Assembly: GCF_001634625.1 (NCBI RefSeq)
Contig: NZ_LRSE01000015.1
Coordinates: 1-64,000, forward strand
DNA length: 64,000 bases
From: Croceicoccus bisphenolivorans
Lineage (GTDB): Bacteria > Pseudomonadota > Alphaproteobacteria > Sphingomonadales > Sphingomonadaceae
Direction of reading: 5' to 3'
The position numbers were made by a program, and so were the translations under genes. Positions 17,332-27,300 of the stretch are shown here, in pieces. The notes under the pieces were generated by a model, which ran no database searches, was not told where the DNA came from, and saw only the letters and a program-made list of their open reading frames with translations. Position 1 is the first letter of the stretch, and every line of letters begins with the position of its first letter.

Positions 17332-19073
17332 GAAAGATCCTGACGCTGCTCTGCGCCGGGCTCCTATGCGCAGGCACAGCGCAATCTGCCACAGCCCAAT
17401 CCAATTCAGGACAGACGACCGCGGATGCGAAGGCCGACGGAAAGGCGTTCGGCAATGCGGTGATCGACCAGGTGAAGAGTGCAGCGACGACTTCGCCCGA
17501 TGCCTCGCGCGTGCCCGGCTTCAATCCTGCCGCAACGCAAAGCCTCGAGGATTTGGCAGATAATCCGGACCGGATCGAGGGCGCGGCGCGCAGTGCCGCC
17601 ACCAGCAACACTGCCGTCCGCACGATCGAGGATTCGATGAACAATCGGGCGCGCTTTTCGCCCCAGGAGATCAAGAGCATCCTCGCGCGGTCGGGCGAGA
17701 TCAGCGAGACCCCGCTCGACTACACCAGCGGCATGTCGGTGTCCGGCTCGAAGGGCAATTGCGTGCCGCTGCCGCCGGGCACCGGCTCGGTCGGCACTTA
17801 CATGGCGACCTGCAACACCGGCTATACGGCCGAGCAGAAGTCCGCATCCTGTCCGATCACGCTCGAGGCCAGCGTGGCCCCGCGACAAATCTATGGCTAT
17901 TACTGCGTCGGCGGAAGCGGGGTCGATCCCGCCAGCATCTACGCCTGCAATCATTATCCGGCGCCGCAGTGCACCGTCACCCAGTCCTGGCCGATCAACC
18001 TCTGCGATCCCTATCTCGGGATCTATTGGGGCTGCAATTACGGCGACCTGCACGTCGACCTGGTGAGCTGCACCGCGCCGGTTGATGGCGCAACGCCTTA
18101 CACCACGACCACCGAAACCGTGGTGACGACCCAGCGCAACGAGAGCCAGTGCTCAGGCCTTGTGGGTGATAGCAATTGTTCGCAGGACAGCGAGGTCTGC
18201 ACCGACAGCGATCCCGTCACCCGGATCGTCGACGGAGTGTCGGTGACCCAGCCCTGCTGGGGCTGGCAGCGCAATTACACCTGTTCGGCCAGGATCGCCG
18301 GCAATGATTGCAGCGAGCTCGAGGCCAACGGCAGCTGCCGCTTCGTGCGCGAGGATTGCCTGACGGGCGACAGTCCCTGCTCGACCGCCGAGCGCGTCTA
18401 CGAGTGCCCGGTGCCGCCGAGTGAGAGCTCGGGCCAGCAATATGTCTGCGACGGCGACGTCTACTGCATCGACGGCTCGTGCGAGACCATCACCCGCGAG
18501 GCCAACGACGAATTCAAGGACGCGGTCGTCGCCTTGAACGCGATGGATCAGGCGCGGCGCGAATTCGATCCCGAGACCATGACCCTGTTCAAGGGCGAGC
18601 GCGAGACCTGCTCGTCCAAGGTCTTTGGCGTGCTCAACTGCTGCAAGGGCAAGGGCTTCCCGCTCATCCCCGGCGTCCAGCTGCTGGTCGCGCTCGGCTG
18701 CAGCCGCGAGGAAATCCTGCTGCACGAGCGCGATGCGCAAGGCCTGTGCGCCTATGTTGGCACCTATTGCTCATCGAGCTTCCTCGGCGTCTGCCTGACC
18801 AAGAAGAAGGTCTACTGCTGCTTTGAATCCAAGCTGACTCGTATCCTGCAGGAGCAAGGCCGCGCGCAGCTGCCCAAGCCCTGGGCCAAGCCAAAGTCCG
18901 AGCAGTGCCTGGGCTTCACGCTCGACGAGTTCGCCCGCCTCGATCTCTCCCGCATGGATTTCTCGGAAGTCTACGCCGAGTTCACCGACGCCGCGCGCCT
19001 CCCCGACGAGCTGCAGACCTCCGAGCTCATCCAGCAGAAAATCCGCGACTATTACGAAAGGAGCAATCCGTGA
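17328..19073 (+). CDS. traN: Mating-pair stabilisation protein TraN
   Basis: A 581-residue secreted protein with a signal sequence (MRKILTLLCAGLLCAGTAQS) and a very high Cys content through the middle. Examples are ATCNTGYTAEQKSASCPIT, SSKVFGVLNCCKGKGFPLIPG and the C-terminal KKKVYCCFESKLTRILQEQGR, which are TraN features. TraN is the outer-membrane adhesin that stabilises mating pairs through recipient surface proteins. I chose ATG 17328, which overlaps the trbC stop. Length is close to F TraN (about 600). The central segment is the part expected to vary with recipient receptor. Confidence 0.92.
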   Translation: MRKILTLLCAGLLCAGTAQSATAQSNSGQTTADAKADGKAFGNAVIDQVKSAATTSPDASRVPGFNPAATQSLEDLADNPDRIEGAARSAATSNTAVRTIEDSMNNRARFSPQEIKSILARSGEISETPLDYTSGMSVSGSKGNCVPLPPGTGSVGTYMATCNTGYTAEQKSASCPITLEASVAPRQIYGYYCVGGSGVDPASIYACNHYPAPQCTVTQSWPINLCDPYLGIYWGCNYGDLHVDLVSCTAPVDGATPYTTTTETVVTTQRNESQCSGLVGDSNCSQDSEVCTDSDPVTRIVDGVSVTQPCWGWQRNYTCSARIAGNDCSELEANGSCRFVREDCLTGDSPCSTAERVYECPVPPSESSGQQYVCDGDVYCIDGSCETITREANDEFKDAVVALNAMDQARREFDPETMTLFKGERETCSSKVFGVLNCCKGKGFPLIPGVQLLVALGCSREEILLHERDAQGLCAYVGTYCSSSFLGVCLTKKKVYCCFESKLTRILQEQGRAQLPKPWAKPKSEQCLGFTLDEFARLDLSRMDFSEVYAEFTDAARLPDELQTSELIQQKIRDYYERSNP

Positions 19074-19894
19074 GCGCGTTTCGTACCTCTGTGAACGCCG
19101 CCCTCATGGCTGCGCTGCTCGTCCCGACAATGCCACTTTCGGCCCAGGACCATGGCCCGGAACAGGCCGTGACCGCCGACGAGGCCGATGCCTTCTACTG
19201 CGGTGAGCGGCGTCTCGGGTACTGGTTCTACTGCGTGCGGCCCAAGCGGGCCGAACCGCGCGAGCAAGGGCCGGCCCCTCAAGCGCAGTCGGCAACAGCC
19301 CAACTGGAAGCCGTCACGGCCGAGCTGCGCGAGTTGAAGGCCCGGGCGATCATCGAGCCGACACCTCAGAACGTGACCGCCTATATCCGCTTCCAGCGCG
19401 AGCAGCTCGATCGTGCCTCGCTGTTTTCCGACGTCTGGCAGCGCGCGATCTGGCAGGAGCCCGAGCTCGACTACACGCTCGAGCGCCCGGTCGGCACGCT
19501 GGCCAAGCGGCAATGGCAGGACGCCCGGGCCGCCGAGCGCGACACGGTCATGGCGCATCTCGGTGACCGCTATGGGCTGTTTTATTTCTTCGCCCAGACC
19601 TGCGGCGCCTGCGAAGTCATGAGCCCGATCGTCAAGGCGGTCGCTGATCGCTGGCACCTGACCGTTCGGGCGATTTCCACCGATGGCGGCCCCTCGCGTC
19701 ATTTCCCGCAATACACCGTCGAGAACGGGCAGCGCCCCCGCATGGGGCTTGAACCCAAGATCACGCCGGCGCTGGTCCTGTGGGACAGCGAAGCGGGGCG
19801 CGCGATCCCGATCGGCTACGGCGTCCTCTCGGCCGACGAGTTGCAGGACCGCATCTTTCTCCTGACATCAAAGGAAGCCGGCCATGATTTCTAA
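19070..19894 (+). CDS. traF: Type-F pilus assembly protein TraF (thioredoxin-like)
   Basis: A 274-residue secreted protein starting at a GTG (19070) that overlaps the traN stop, preceded by AAAGGAG. The N-terminal domain has FYCGERRLGYWFYC and a helical TPQNVTAYIRFQREQLDRASLFSDVWQRAIW region. The C-terminal thioredoxin fold has LFYFFAQTCGACEVMSPI, so the CxxC (CGAC) is kept, unlike F TraF, which lacks it. Likely a periplasmic redox helper for Cys-rich pilus proteins. It overlaps traH by 11 bases. Confidence 0.9.
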   Translation: MSAFRTSVNAALMAALLVPTMPLSAQDHGPEQAVTADEADAFYCGERRLGYWFYCVRPKRAEPREQGPAPQAQSATAQLEAVTAELRELKARAIIEPTPQNVTAYIRFQREQLDRASLFSDVWQRAIWQEPELDYTLERPVGTLAKRQWQDARAAERDTVMAHLGDRYGLFYFFAQTCGACEVMSPIVKAVADRWHLTVRAISTDGGPSRHFPQYTVENGQRPRMGLEPKITPALVLWDSEAGRAIPIGYGVLSADELQDRIFLLTSKEAGHDF

Positions 19895-21320
19895 GCTGCG
19901 CACGGCGGCGCTCGCGCTTGCCGCCACGAGCCTCGTTGCAACGCCTCTCCACGCCAGTGTCGGCGACAGCATGGACCGCTTCATGAACGACATGGGCGGC
20001 GCGGCGAATGTCACGGGTCCGAGCGCCTTCCAAGGGCAGTCGGCGGGCTACTACAGCCTCGGTAATGTCTGGACGCGCTTCCCGCAAAAGACCACCAACA
20101 TCGCCAATCTCCAGCTGCCCCGCGCGCGGGCCGGCTGCGGCGGGATCGATATCTTCGCCGGCAGCTTCAGCTTCATCAACGCGAGCGAGATGGTCGCGCT
20201 GCTGAAGGCGGTCGCGAACAATGCCGTGGGCTTTGCCTTCAGCCTGGCGATCGACACGGTCTGCCCTGAATGTTCGAAGATCATGCAGGAGTTTGCGCAG
20301 AAGGCGCAGCTCATGAACAACCTGTCGATCAACTCCTGCGAGATGGCGCAAGGGTTGGTCGGCGGGATCTGGCCCAAAGGCGACCTTGCCGACAAGGCGA
20401 TCTGCGAGGCGATCGGCAACAGCGAGGGCATCTTCACCGACTATGCCGCAGCCAAGCATGGCTGCGGCACGCGAGGGCAGCGAAGCTCGACCAACTCGGG
20501 AGCCGGGGCAGACTATGCCGACGTCAACCCGGCCGTGGCGCGCAACTACACCTGGCACGTCCTCAAGAAGTCGGCCTTCTTCACGTCCAACGGTTCATTC
20601 GACCGCGAGCTCGCCGAATATGCAATGACGCTGATCGGCACGGTTATCTACGTGCCGCCCAAGGACGATGAACCGGGCAAGTTTGTGCCGTTTGCGGGCG
20701 ACGCCTCCTCGACGCTGGTCACGGCACTGCTTGATGGCACCCAGGGCCAGACCGTCCGGGTCTTTTCCTGCGATGAGGCCGACCAGTGCCTCAACCCGAC
20801 CTTCCAGGACTTGAGCCTCAGTTCCGCCAAGGCGATCCGGCCGCGGGTGGCCGCGCTCATTGGCAGCATGGTGACCGCGATCCGCTCGGACACCGCGATT
20901 GGCGATGCCGAGAAGGAGTTGCTCCAGGTGGCTTCGGTGCCGCTCTACAAGATCCTGACGGTCCAGGCCGCCTATGGCCGGGGCATGGCGACCGATGATC
21001 GCGACACGCTCGCCGAGATCACCAGCATCGACCTGCTCTACGCGGTGCTCGACCGGATCGTGTCCGAGGCCGGCCGCTCGATGGCGAGCTTTATCGCAGC
21101 CGACGAAGCCAAGCTCGCGATCTGGCGTTCGCAAGTCGCGGACGTCCGCTCGAGCCTCGCGCAGCGCCAGGCGACAGGGCAAGCCAAGGTCTCGGCCATC
21201 ATGCAGATCATCGAGAAGACAGCGATGATCGAGAACATGCTGGCTGCCTCGATGTCGCCCTCAATGGCGGCATCGCTCGACTGGTCGCGCGCGCTCCAGT
21301 CCCGTTCCATCGTCCCCTAA
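19884..21320 (+). CDS. traH: Conjugal transfer protein TraH
   Basis: A 478-residue secreted protein with signal sequence (ends near ATPLHASVGD). TraH hallmarks are MDRFMNDMGGAANVTGPSAF, GYYSLGNVWTRFP and RAGCGGIDIFAGSFSFIN near the start, and LNNLSINSCE-like NNLSINSCEMAQGLVGGIWP in the middle. TraH is an outer-membrane-associated assembly protein. ATG at 19884; the stop is 13 bases before traG. Confidence 0.95.
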   Translation: MISKLRTAALALAATSLVATPLHASVGDSMDRFMNDMGGAANVTGPSAFQGQSAGYYSLGNVWTRFPQKTTNIANLQLPRARAGCGGIDIFAGSFSFINASEMVALLKAVANNAVGFAFSLAIDTVCPECSKIMQEFAQKAQLMNNLSINSCEMAQGLVGGIWPKGDLADKAICEAIGNSEGIFTDYAAAKHGCGTRGQRSSTNSGAGADYADVNPAVARNYTWHVLKKSAFFTSNGSFDRELAEYAMTLIGTVIYVPPKDDEPGKFVPFAGDASSTLVTALLDGTQGQTVRVFSCDEADQCLNPTFQDLSLSSAKAIRPRVAALIGSMVTAIRSDTAIGDAEKELLQVASVPLYKILTVQAAYGRGMATDDRDTLAEITSIDLLYAVLDRIVSEAGRSMASFIAADEAKLAIWRSQVADVRSSLAQRQATGQAKVSAIMQIIEKTAMIENMLAASMSPSMAASLDWSRALQSRSIVP

Positions 21321-21333
21321 GGCGAGACAAGTC

Positions 21334-24036
21334 ATGATCGAGATCTTCACGGTCGGCGGCGGCGAGTACATCGTCAATGTCCTCAATGCCGTCGCCAGCT
21401 GGACGGGCGCGGGTGGCTACAAGAGCCTGATCCAGGTCACCATGGTCATGGGGCTGGCGCTCGCGGTCATCGTGCTCGCCTTCAACCAGGATTGGCGGGC
21501 CTGGCTCAACTGGTTCCTTGGCGCGACGCTCATTTACATGTGCCTAATGGTGCCGCGCATGGACGTCCATGTGACCGACCGGGTCAACCCGAGCCTAGCC
21601 CCTGCGAACGTCGCCAACGTGCCGCTCGGCCTCGCGCTCATGGCGAGTTTCACGAGCCAGGTTGGCGACTATCTCACCCGCTCGGCCGAGCTCGTCTTTG
21701 GCCTGCCCGACGACCTCAATTACTCGAAGAACGGCATGATCTATGGTGCGCGGCTCATGGAGGCGACGCGCTCCCTGCGCATTTCGGACCCTGAGTTTGC
21801 CGCTAATCTCGACGAACATGTCCGGCAATGCGTGTTCTACGACCTGCTGCTTGGCCGCTACTCGATGAAGCAGCTCGCCGAGAGCGACGCTGTCTGGACC
21901 ACGATCGCGCCCGGAAGTGCGGCGCGGGCGCAGAAGTTCCTCACGCGGCAAGCCGATGACAGTGTGACCGCGTCGATCGTCACCTGCCGCGATGCCTACA
22001 CCGCGCTATCGAACCAATGGGCGGGCCTGATCGATTCCATGGCGCTCAGCGCCGGGCGGCAGCTCTATCCGCGCCAGACCGCGGCGCTCGCCAAGACCAA
22101 GCTGCTCGCCGACCTGCCAGTTGCCTACCAGTATCTCTCAGGCGTGTCGAAGAACGCGAGCGACATCTTCCGTCAGGTCCTGACGATCAACGCGATGAAC
22201 CAGGCCATGCACGGGTTTGCGGGTGCGAGCGGCACCTCGAGCATCGACGTCTTCGCCCAGACCCGCGCCGACATCCAGACAGAGCGGACCTATGCCTCGA
22301 TCGCGGAGAACGCGATGAAGTGGGTGCCGATCCTCAATGTCGTGCTGACCGTCGTTTTCTACGCGATGTTCCCGGTGATCTTTCCGCTGTTCCTGATGCC
22401 CAAGACCGGACCGGTAGCCCTTCGCGGCTACATCACCGGGTTCTTCTACCTCGCGGCATGGGACCCGCTCTTCGTGATCCTGCACATGATCCTGATGTTC
22501 AAGGGGGCGAGCGATGTTGCGGCGGCCGGCGGCGGCACCGGGCTCTCGCTCGCGACTTTCGCGGGCATGACCGACGTCAACCGCGATATCGGGCTTCTGG
22601 CCGGCTATCTCGTCGCCTCGGTTCCGTTCCTGGCAGGCGGTGTCGCCAAGGGCGCGCTCGCGATTTCCGGGCAGGCAACTTCCTACCTCAACCCCTCGCA
22701 GAATGCGGCAGAGGAAGCGGCGCGCGAGGCAAGCACCGGCAATGTCTCGCTCGGCAACAGCAATCTCGACAATTCGACGGTTTTCTCACGCCAGTTTGCC
22801 CAAGGGGCGCTCAACCCGAGCATTTCCTATGGCGCGCCGCAGACGCGCGGGTTCAGCGACGTGGGCACCCAGACGACAAGCTTTGGCGAAGCGGAATTCG
22901 CGACCGTGCCGAATTCGCAGTACCCGTTCACGCCAACGCTGGGGCAGGATTTCACGAGCAGGCTCTCGACCATGGCGAGCCAGAGCCGGGGGCAGAGCGA
23001 AACCTATTCGAACCTTGCCCAGCAATCGACCAGCTCGGCTGTCACCCGGTTCAACGAGATCCGCAACGCCTACAGCCAGGGACGGTCGTCGGAGACGGTG
23101 AGCGGCACTGGCAACAACGACAGCATCGGCACGGCCTTCAGCGAGGTCGACAACGCCTCCACCACCCTGCAACGGCAGTTTGGTCTGTCGCGCCGGGCCG
23201 CCGACGACATCACCGTGTCCTGGTTCCTCAATGGCCAGGCAAGCGCTGGCGTCGGAGGAAGCCTCGGGCCTGTTGAGCTTGGTGCTAAAGCCAGCGGGGG
23301 ACGAAACCAGAGCTGGACCGACAGCGACGTCGGCATTGCTTCTGAGGATCGCAACCGGATTACCGGGACGTTGCAGCAGCTTTCGGACACGCGGAACTGG
23401 TCGAGCACGCGCGAAGGATTCCTGCGCCAGACGAGCTCAAGTTCGAGTTCGCAGGTCGCTACCAGCGCAGCCGGTCTCAGCCACTCTCTGACCGAAGCGC
23501 AGACCTACTCAGTCGAAGCACGGCGAGCCGAGGAACTGGCAAGTCGGCTCGAGAACCAGGCCTCCTGGTACGAAGGCGCGAACGCTACCGGTTCGCTCAA
23601 CCTCAGCCAGGCTTACCGGGAATGGGGCATGGCGGAGGTCGAGGCGAACCGTGACTATTACGGCCCGGTCCGCTTCGACGACATCAATTTCCAGATGAGC
23701 GCACAGGGCCAGCAGCTCCAGGCACGGTTCGTGGAGACCTACGCCGACCGGCTGCACGATGACATTGAAGGGCAATTGACGCTGCCCGAGTTCGCGCCGG
23801 TCAGCCGTCCTGCCGTTGCGAGCCAGGCCAGCGTCCGCGCGCGTGGGCCCAGTGGCGGCGGTGGATCCGGCAGTCTTGGTGCTGCTCCTGACACCACGGG
23901 GATCAGCGAAGAAGTCCGTGCGGCGCAGGCGCGGGGCCGTGGCCGGATCGGTCAATCCAGGGGCAATCTCGATGCGACCACCCGAGGGGCCAAGGGAGCT
24001 TCGGAAGAGGCCGCAGACGAGGTCAAAGAGTGGTGA
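21334..24036 (+). CDS. traG: Conjugal transfer protein TraG (mating-pair stabilisation)
   Basis: A 900-residue inner-membrane protein. The N-terminal TraG domain begins MIEIFTVGGGEYIVNVLNAV. Membrane segments lie at about 30-50, 55-75, 335-365 and 370-435, with PVIFPLFLMPKTGP in between. The long C-terminal half is hydrophilic, Ser/Gln/Thr-rich and periplasmic, with repeated SRGQSETYSNLAQQSTSSA-like low-complexity text. In F, TraG functions in pilus assembly, mating-pair stabilisation and recognition of entry-exclusion TraS. It is the last gene of the plus-strand tra operon. Confidence 0.92.
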   Translation: MIEIFTVGGGEYIVNVLNAVASWTGAGGYKSLIQVTMVMGLALAVIVLAFNQDWRAWLNWFLGATLIYMCLMVPRMDVHVTDRVNPSLAPANVANVPLGLALMASFTSQVGDYLTRSAELVFGLPDDLNYSKNGMIYGARLMEATRSLRISDPEFAANLDEHVRQCVFYDLLLGRYSMKQLAESDAVWTTIAPGSAARAQKFLTRQADDSVTASIVTCRDAYTALSNQWAGLIDSMALSAGRQLYPRQTAALAKTKLLADLPVAYQYLSGVSKNASDIFRQVLTINAMNQAMHGFAGASGTSSIDVFAQTRADIQTERTYASIAENAMKWVPILNVVLTVVFYAMFPVIFPLFLMPKTGPVALRGYITGFFYLAAWDPLFVILHMILMFKGASDVAAAGGGTGLSLATFAGMTDVNRDIGLLAGYLVASVPFLAGGVAKGALAISGQATSYLNPSQNAAEEAAREASTGNVSLGNSNLDNSTVFSRQFAQGALNPSISYGAPQTRGFSDVGTQTTSFGEAEFATVPNSQYPFTPTLGQDFTSRLSTMASQSRGQSETYSNLAQQSTSSAVTRFNEIRNAYSQGRSSETVSGTGNNDSIGTAFSEVDNASTTLQRQFGLSRRAADDITVSWFLNGQASAGVGGSLGPVELGAKASGGRNQSWTDSDVGIASEDRNRITGTLQQLSDTRNWSSTREGFLRQTSSSSSSQVATSAAGLSHSLTEAQTYSVEARRAEELASRLENQASWYEGANATGSLNLSQAYREWGMAEVEANRDYYGPVRFDDINFQMSAQGQQLQARFVETYADRLHDDIEGQLTLPEFAPVSRPAVASQASVRARGPSGGGGSGSLGAAPDTTGISEEVRAAQARGRGRIGQSRGNLDATTRGAKGASEEAADEVKEW

Positions 24037-24040
24037 GGCC

Positions 24041-24247
24041 TTAAAGGATCAAATCGTTGATGATCACAAAAATGACGTACGCTGTGAGCAACGTGAAGAC
24101 CGTGACCATTGCGGCGCGCCCCCACGGATCGGCCCAGGTCTTCTTCCACGTGTACGCAGTCAGGCGATTTTCCGCGATGGCCCGGTCGATCTCTTTGAGA
24201 CCCTTCCAGTCCTCGGTCGCAACCGGGTCGTCAGATGACTTCAACAT
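24041..24247 (-). CDS. Small single-pass membrane protein convergent with traG
   Basis: A 68-residue protein from ATG 24245-24247. A charged N-terminal half (VATEDWKGLKEIDRAIAENRL, then WADPWGR) is followed by one long membrane helix at the C-terminus (AAMVTVFTLLTAYVIFVIIN). I do not recognise a family. It ends 4 bases after traG on the opposite strand and lies just left of the defence island. The position next to traG and the single-span topology would suit an entry-exclusion protein, but that is a guess. Confidence 0.6.
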   Translation of the reverse strand: MLKSSDDPVATEDWKGLKEIDRAIAENRLTAYTWKKTWADPWGRAAMVTVFTLLTAYVIFVIINDLIL

Positions 24248-24367
24248 AGGGCACCTATTCAGCAGGCCGACTGCTCCAAAATCGCTGCAATATCGCAGAT
24301 TTCCGGGCTTAATGCAGCGATTCTGACACACAAAATCATGGGTGCCAAGCGATGTTCGGCGGCATTT

Positions 24368-27300
24368 TCATGAACTGAGTTCAAGATATCGGCAGAAGGC
24401 GTTCGCAAGTTGCATCTGACGAGGTGTGCGGCATTCGGCTTCGAAAACTTGCGGAGAACCGACAAGGATCGTGACGCATTTTGCGCGTGAGGTCGCAACA
24501 TTCAATCGGTTCAGGCTATACAGAAATTCCATCCCGCGCGGCGCATCGGCGTGCGAGGAGCTGGCCAGCGAATAGATCGAGATCGGCGCCTCCTGGCCTT
24601 GGAACTTGTCGACCGTCCCGACCCGCGCCTGGGGTAGCCGACGTTGGATCTCGAACACCTGGGCATTGTACGGGGCGATGATCAGTATGTCTGCGATTCC
24701 GAGCGGCTTTTCATTCCCCTCGCGATCGATCCAGGTCGCACCCTGTGCCAGTATGTCGGAGACCAGTTCGGCAATGACGTCAGCCTCTTCGGATGAGCAA
24801 TTCTGGTTGCCGGAATGCTCAACGGGAAGGAACCTCAGACCCGTGCCATGGGCGATCCCCTTCGCGTTCACCCGCTGCCCGGCCGCTTCTGCCTTCGCTC
24901 CGAGCTTGCCCTCGTAGAACAGCTCGGATGTGAACGCACAGATATCCGGATGAAGTCGCCAGGTGACGTCGAGAAACAGGCCTTCGTCGGGTGCGATGGT
25001 CTGCTTGCCCGAAAGCAGGTGGTCGAGCGCAGAGCAGCCGGTGCCGTCCGGATGGCTGCCTTGCATGGGTTGGTCGAGTTGCTGCGGGTCTCCGAGCAGA
25101 ACCAGCGTTTTGGCCGCCTGCGAAACGGCAAGCACATTCGCCAGGGACATCTGTGCCGCCTCGTCGACAAAGAGAACGTCGAGACTTTCGAAGGCATCCT
25201 CCGTCGACCACAGCCAGGCGGTTCCTCCTGCAACGCTGCAATCCGCGCTGAGCGCGGCGAAGACCTCCGCATTGCTCTTCTTCGCGAACCGCAGCCGGTC
25301 GGTCGCGTCCTCCTTGGACCCGCCCTTCGGCTTCTGGATGCAGATCAGGGGGGTATCGGTCTCCTCGGCGACCTCAATGACCTTGTTCAAGAGGTTGCGG
25401 ATCACCTCATGACCGTTGGCCACGATCCCGACCTTGTTGCCCTGTCGGACAAGCTCGCAAATCATATGCCCTCCGGTGTGGGTCTTGCCGGTGCCAGGGG
25501 GCCCCTGAATCGGCAACACGCCTGCTGAGATGAGCGGTCCGATGCGCACGCCCGCATCGAGGGGCTTTTCACCGTCGAGCCGAACGGCGCTGCCATCTGC
25601 AATGCGCGGCGCGACGCGCATCAGCATGTCGCGCGCTGCCTGGTAGGCTTCGCCCTGGGCCATGCCATGCTCGCAGACGTGGGTTGCCAATCTGACCAGC
25701 GATTCCTGCATCGGTTTGGACGGCACATGCTCATGCACGAAGACGGCAACAGGATGTTCGCCCGCCATTGCCGAGGCCTTCTTGATGTCGATGGTGCGCT
25801 GTTCCCTCGAGATGTCCTCAACGGTGCCCAGCGTCTGGCCGCCCTGTGCTCGCAGCCCTTTGCCTGCGCGGATATCGGCTTCCTGCACCGGGAAGCTGTA
25901 GCGGTCGATCGGGCACTTGGCTGTGCCACCTACCGTTTCCAGGAAAGCGAGACCTGCAAGACCGGCGCGCTCGTCGATGAGCTCATCTGCGGAGAGGTCG
26001 CTGAGGCGGAAGTATTCCCACCAGGTCGCCTTTTCCTCGCGGCGATGCCACTCGAGAAGATTGGCAAGGAGCCAGCGCGCATGCTGCTCGGCGGTGCGCT
26101 CTTCCGGGTCGACAGGGACGTCGGCCGTCAGCTGCTCAATCAGCGGCGTGATCCGCTCGAGCCATTCGGAAAGGCCCTCGCTGGGCCCGCTCTCACCTGG
26201 CTCCGGTCTCGTGACCTCGATCCCCCGAGCAATGAGCTTGGCGCGTTCGGCCTCCAGCCAATCGCGTAGAGCCTCGGTCGAGACACAGTCGTCGCGGTTG
26301 TAGGCTTCTACGGTCTGCTTATCCTCTGGCAGAATTCCGGCCGCGTCGTTCAGTTCAAGGCTCACCTGCAGGCGGTTGAGCGCCAGGTTGGCATCGGGAA
26401 GGCTGGCGTCCCGAACATAGCCATAGAGCGGTTCGAGCTTCTTGATGGAATAGCTCTCCACGCCCGCGCGAAGCGAATGGCGGACGACGCTCAGCAAGTC
26501 GACGAACACGAGACCACGCAGCAGCGAATCCAGTTCGTCTTCGCGCGTGCCATATCGCCCCATCAGCCGCTTGAGCGCCCCAGGTTCGTACCCGCCGTAG
26601 TGGTAGACATGAAGCTGCGGAAAGAGCTTCATTCGCTCGAGCACGAAATCGATGAATGTCTCGAAGGCTGCCTTCTCGCCGGCACGGTCAAGCGCCCAGA
26701 GCCCGCGGTACTGCGGCTCACCCTTCTCGCGGAAGTGAAAGCCCAGGAGATATTCCAGCCCATGCTGGCCGACGAAGGAATCCCCCTCGAAGTCGAGAAA
26801 GATATCGCCGTCGCAAGGCTCGGGCAGGCAATTGAGGCCGAAACCTGCCACCGGCGCCAGCAGTTCGTATCGCAGTTCGCCACTTGCTTTGGTTTCAAGC
26901 TGGATCCTGGCCTGCTCGCGGACGCGGGTCAGAGATTCTTTCGAGCCACGCTCCGGCTTCCATTGCAGGGGCAGCGGCAGTTCCGCCAGCGCCGTCGCCG
27001 TCGTGACGCCGTGATCCTTGAGCTCTGCGATCTGCATCGAGGAGATGCCGGCTACGAGGCAAAGGTGATCGTCATCCCGGCGTTGCTTGTCGCAGCGCGT
27101 GCTCCAATTGCAGATATCGCAGTTTGACGTCGGCTCCGGGTAGGTCTGTCCGGGCTTGTCGGTTCCGATCGCACCAAGCAGTCCCTGCTTCACCTGACGA
27201 TGATAGGCGGCGAAATCTGCGAGCCGATACCGCTCCGGTGCAAAGTCGGTCCAGGGCGGGATGACGCTGGCGAAGACCGGCATGGTGCCTTGCACTTCCC

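Noticed and set aside
22017-23276. Long plus-strand frame (419 codons) inside traG
   Set aside because: Out-of-frame reading of traG with Arg/Pro/Gly-rich text; traG itself is intact and recognisable.
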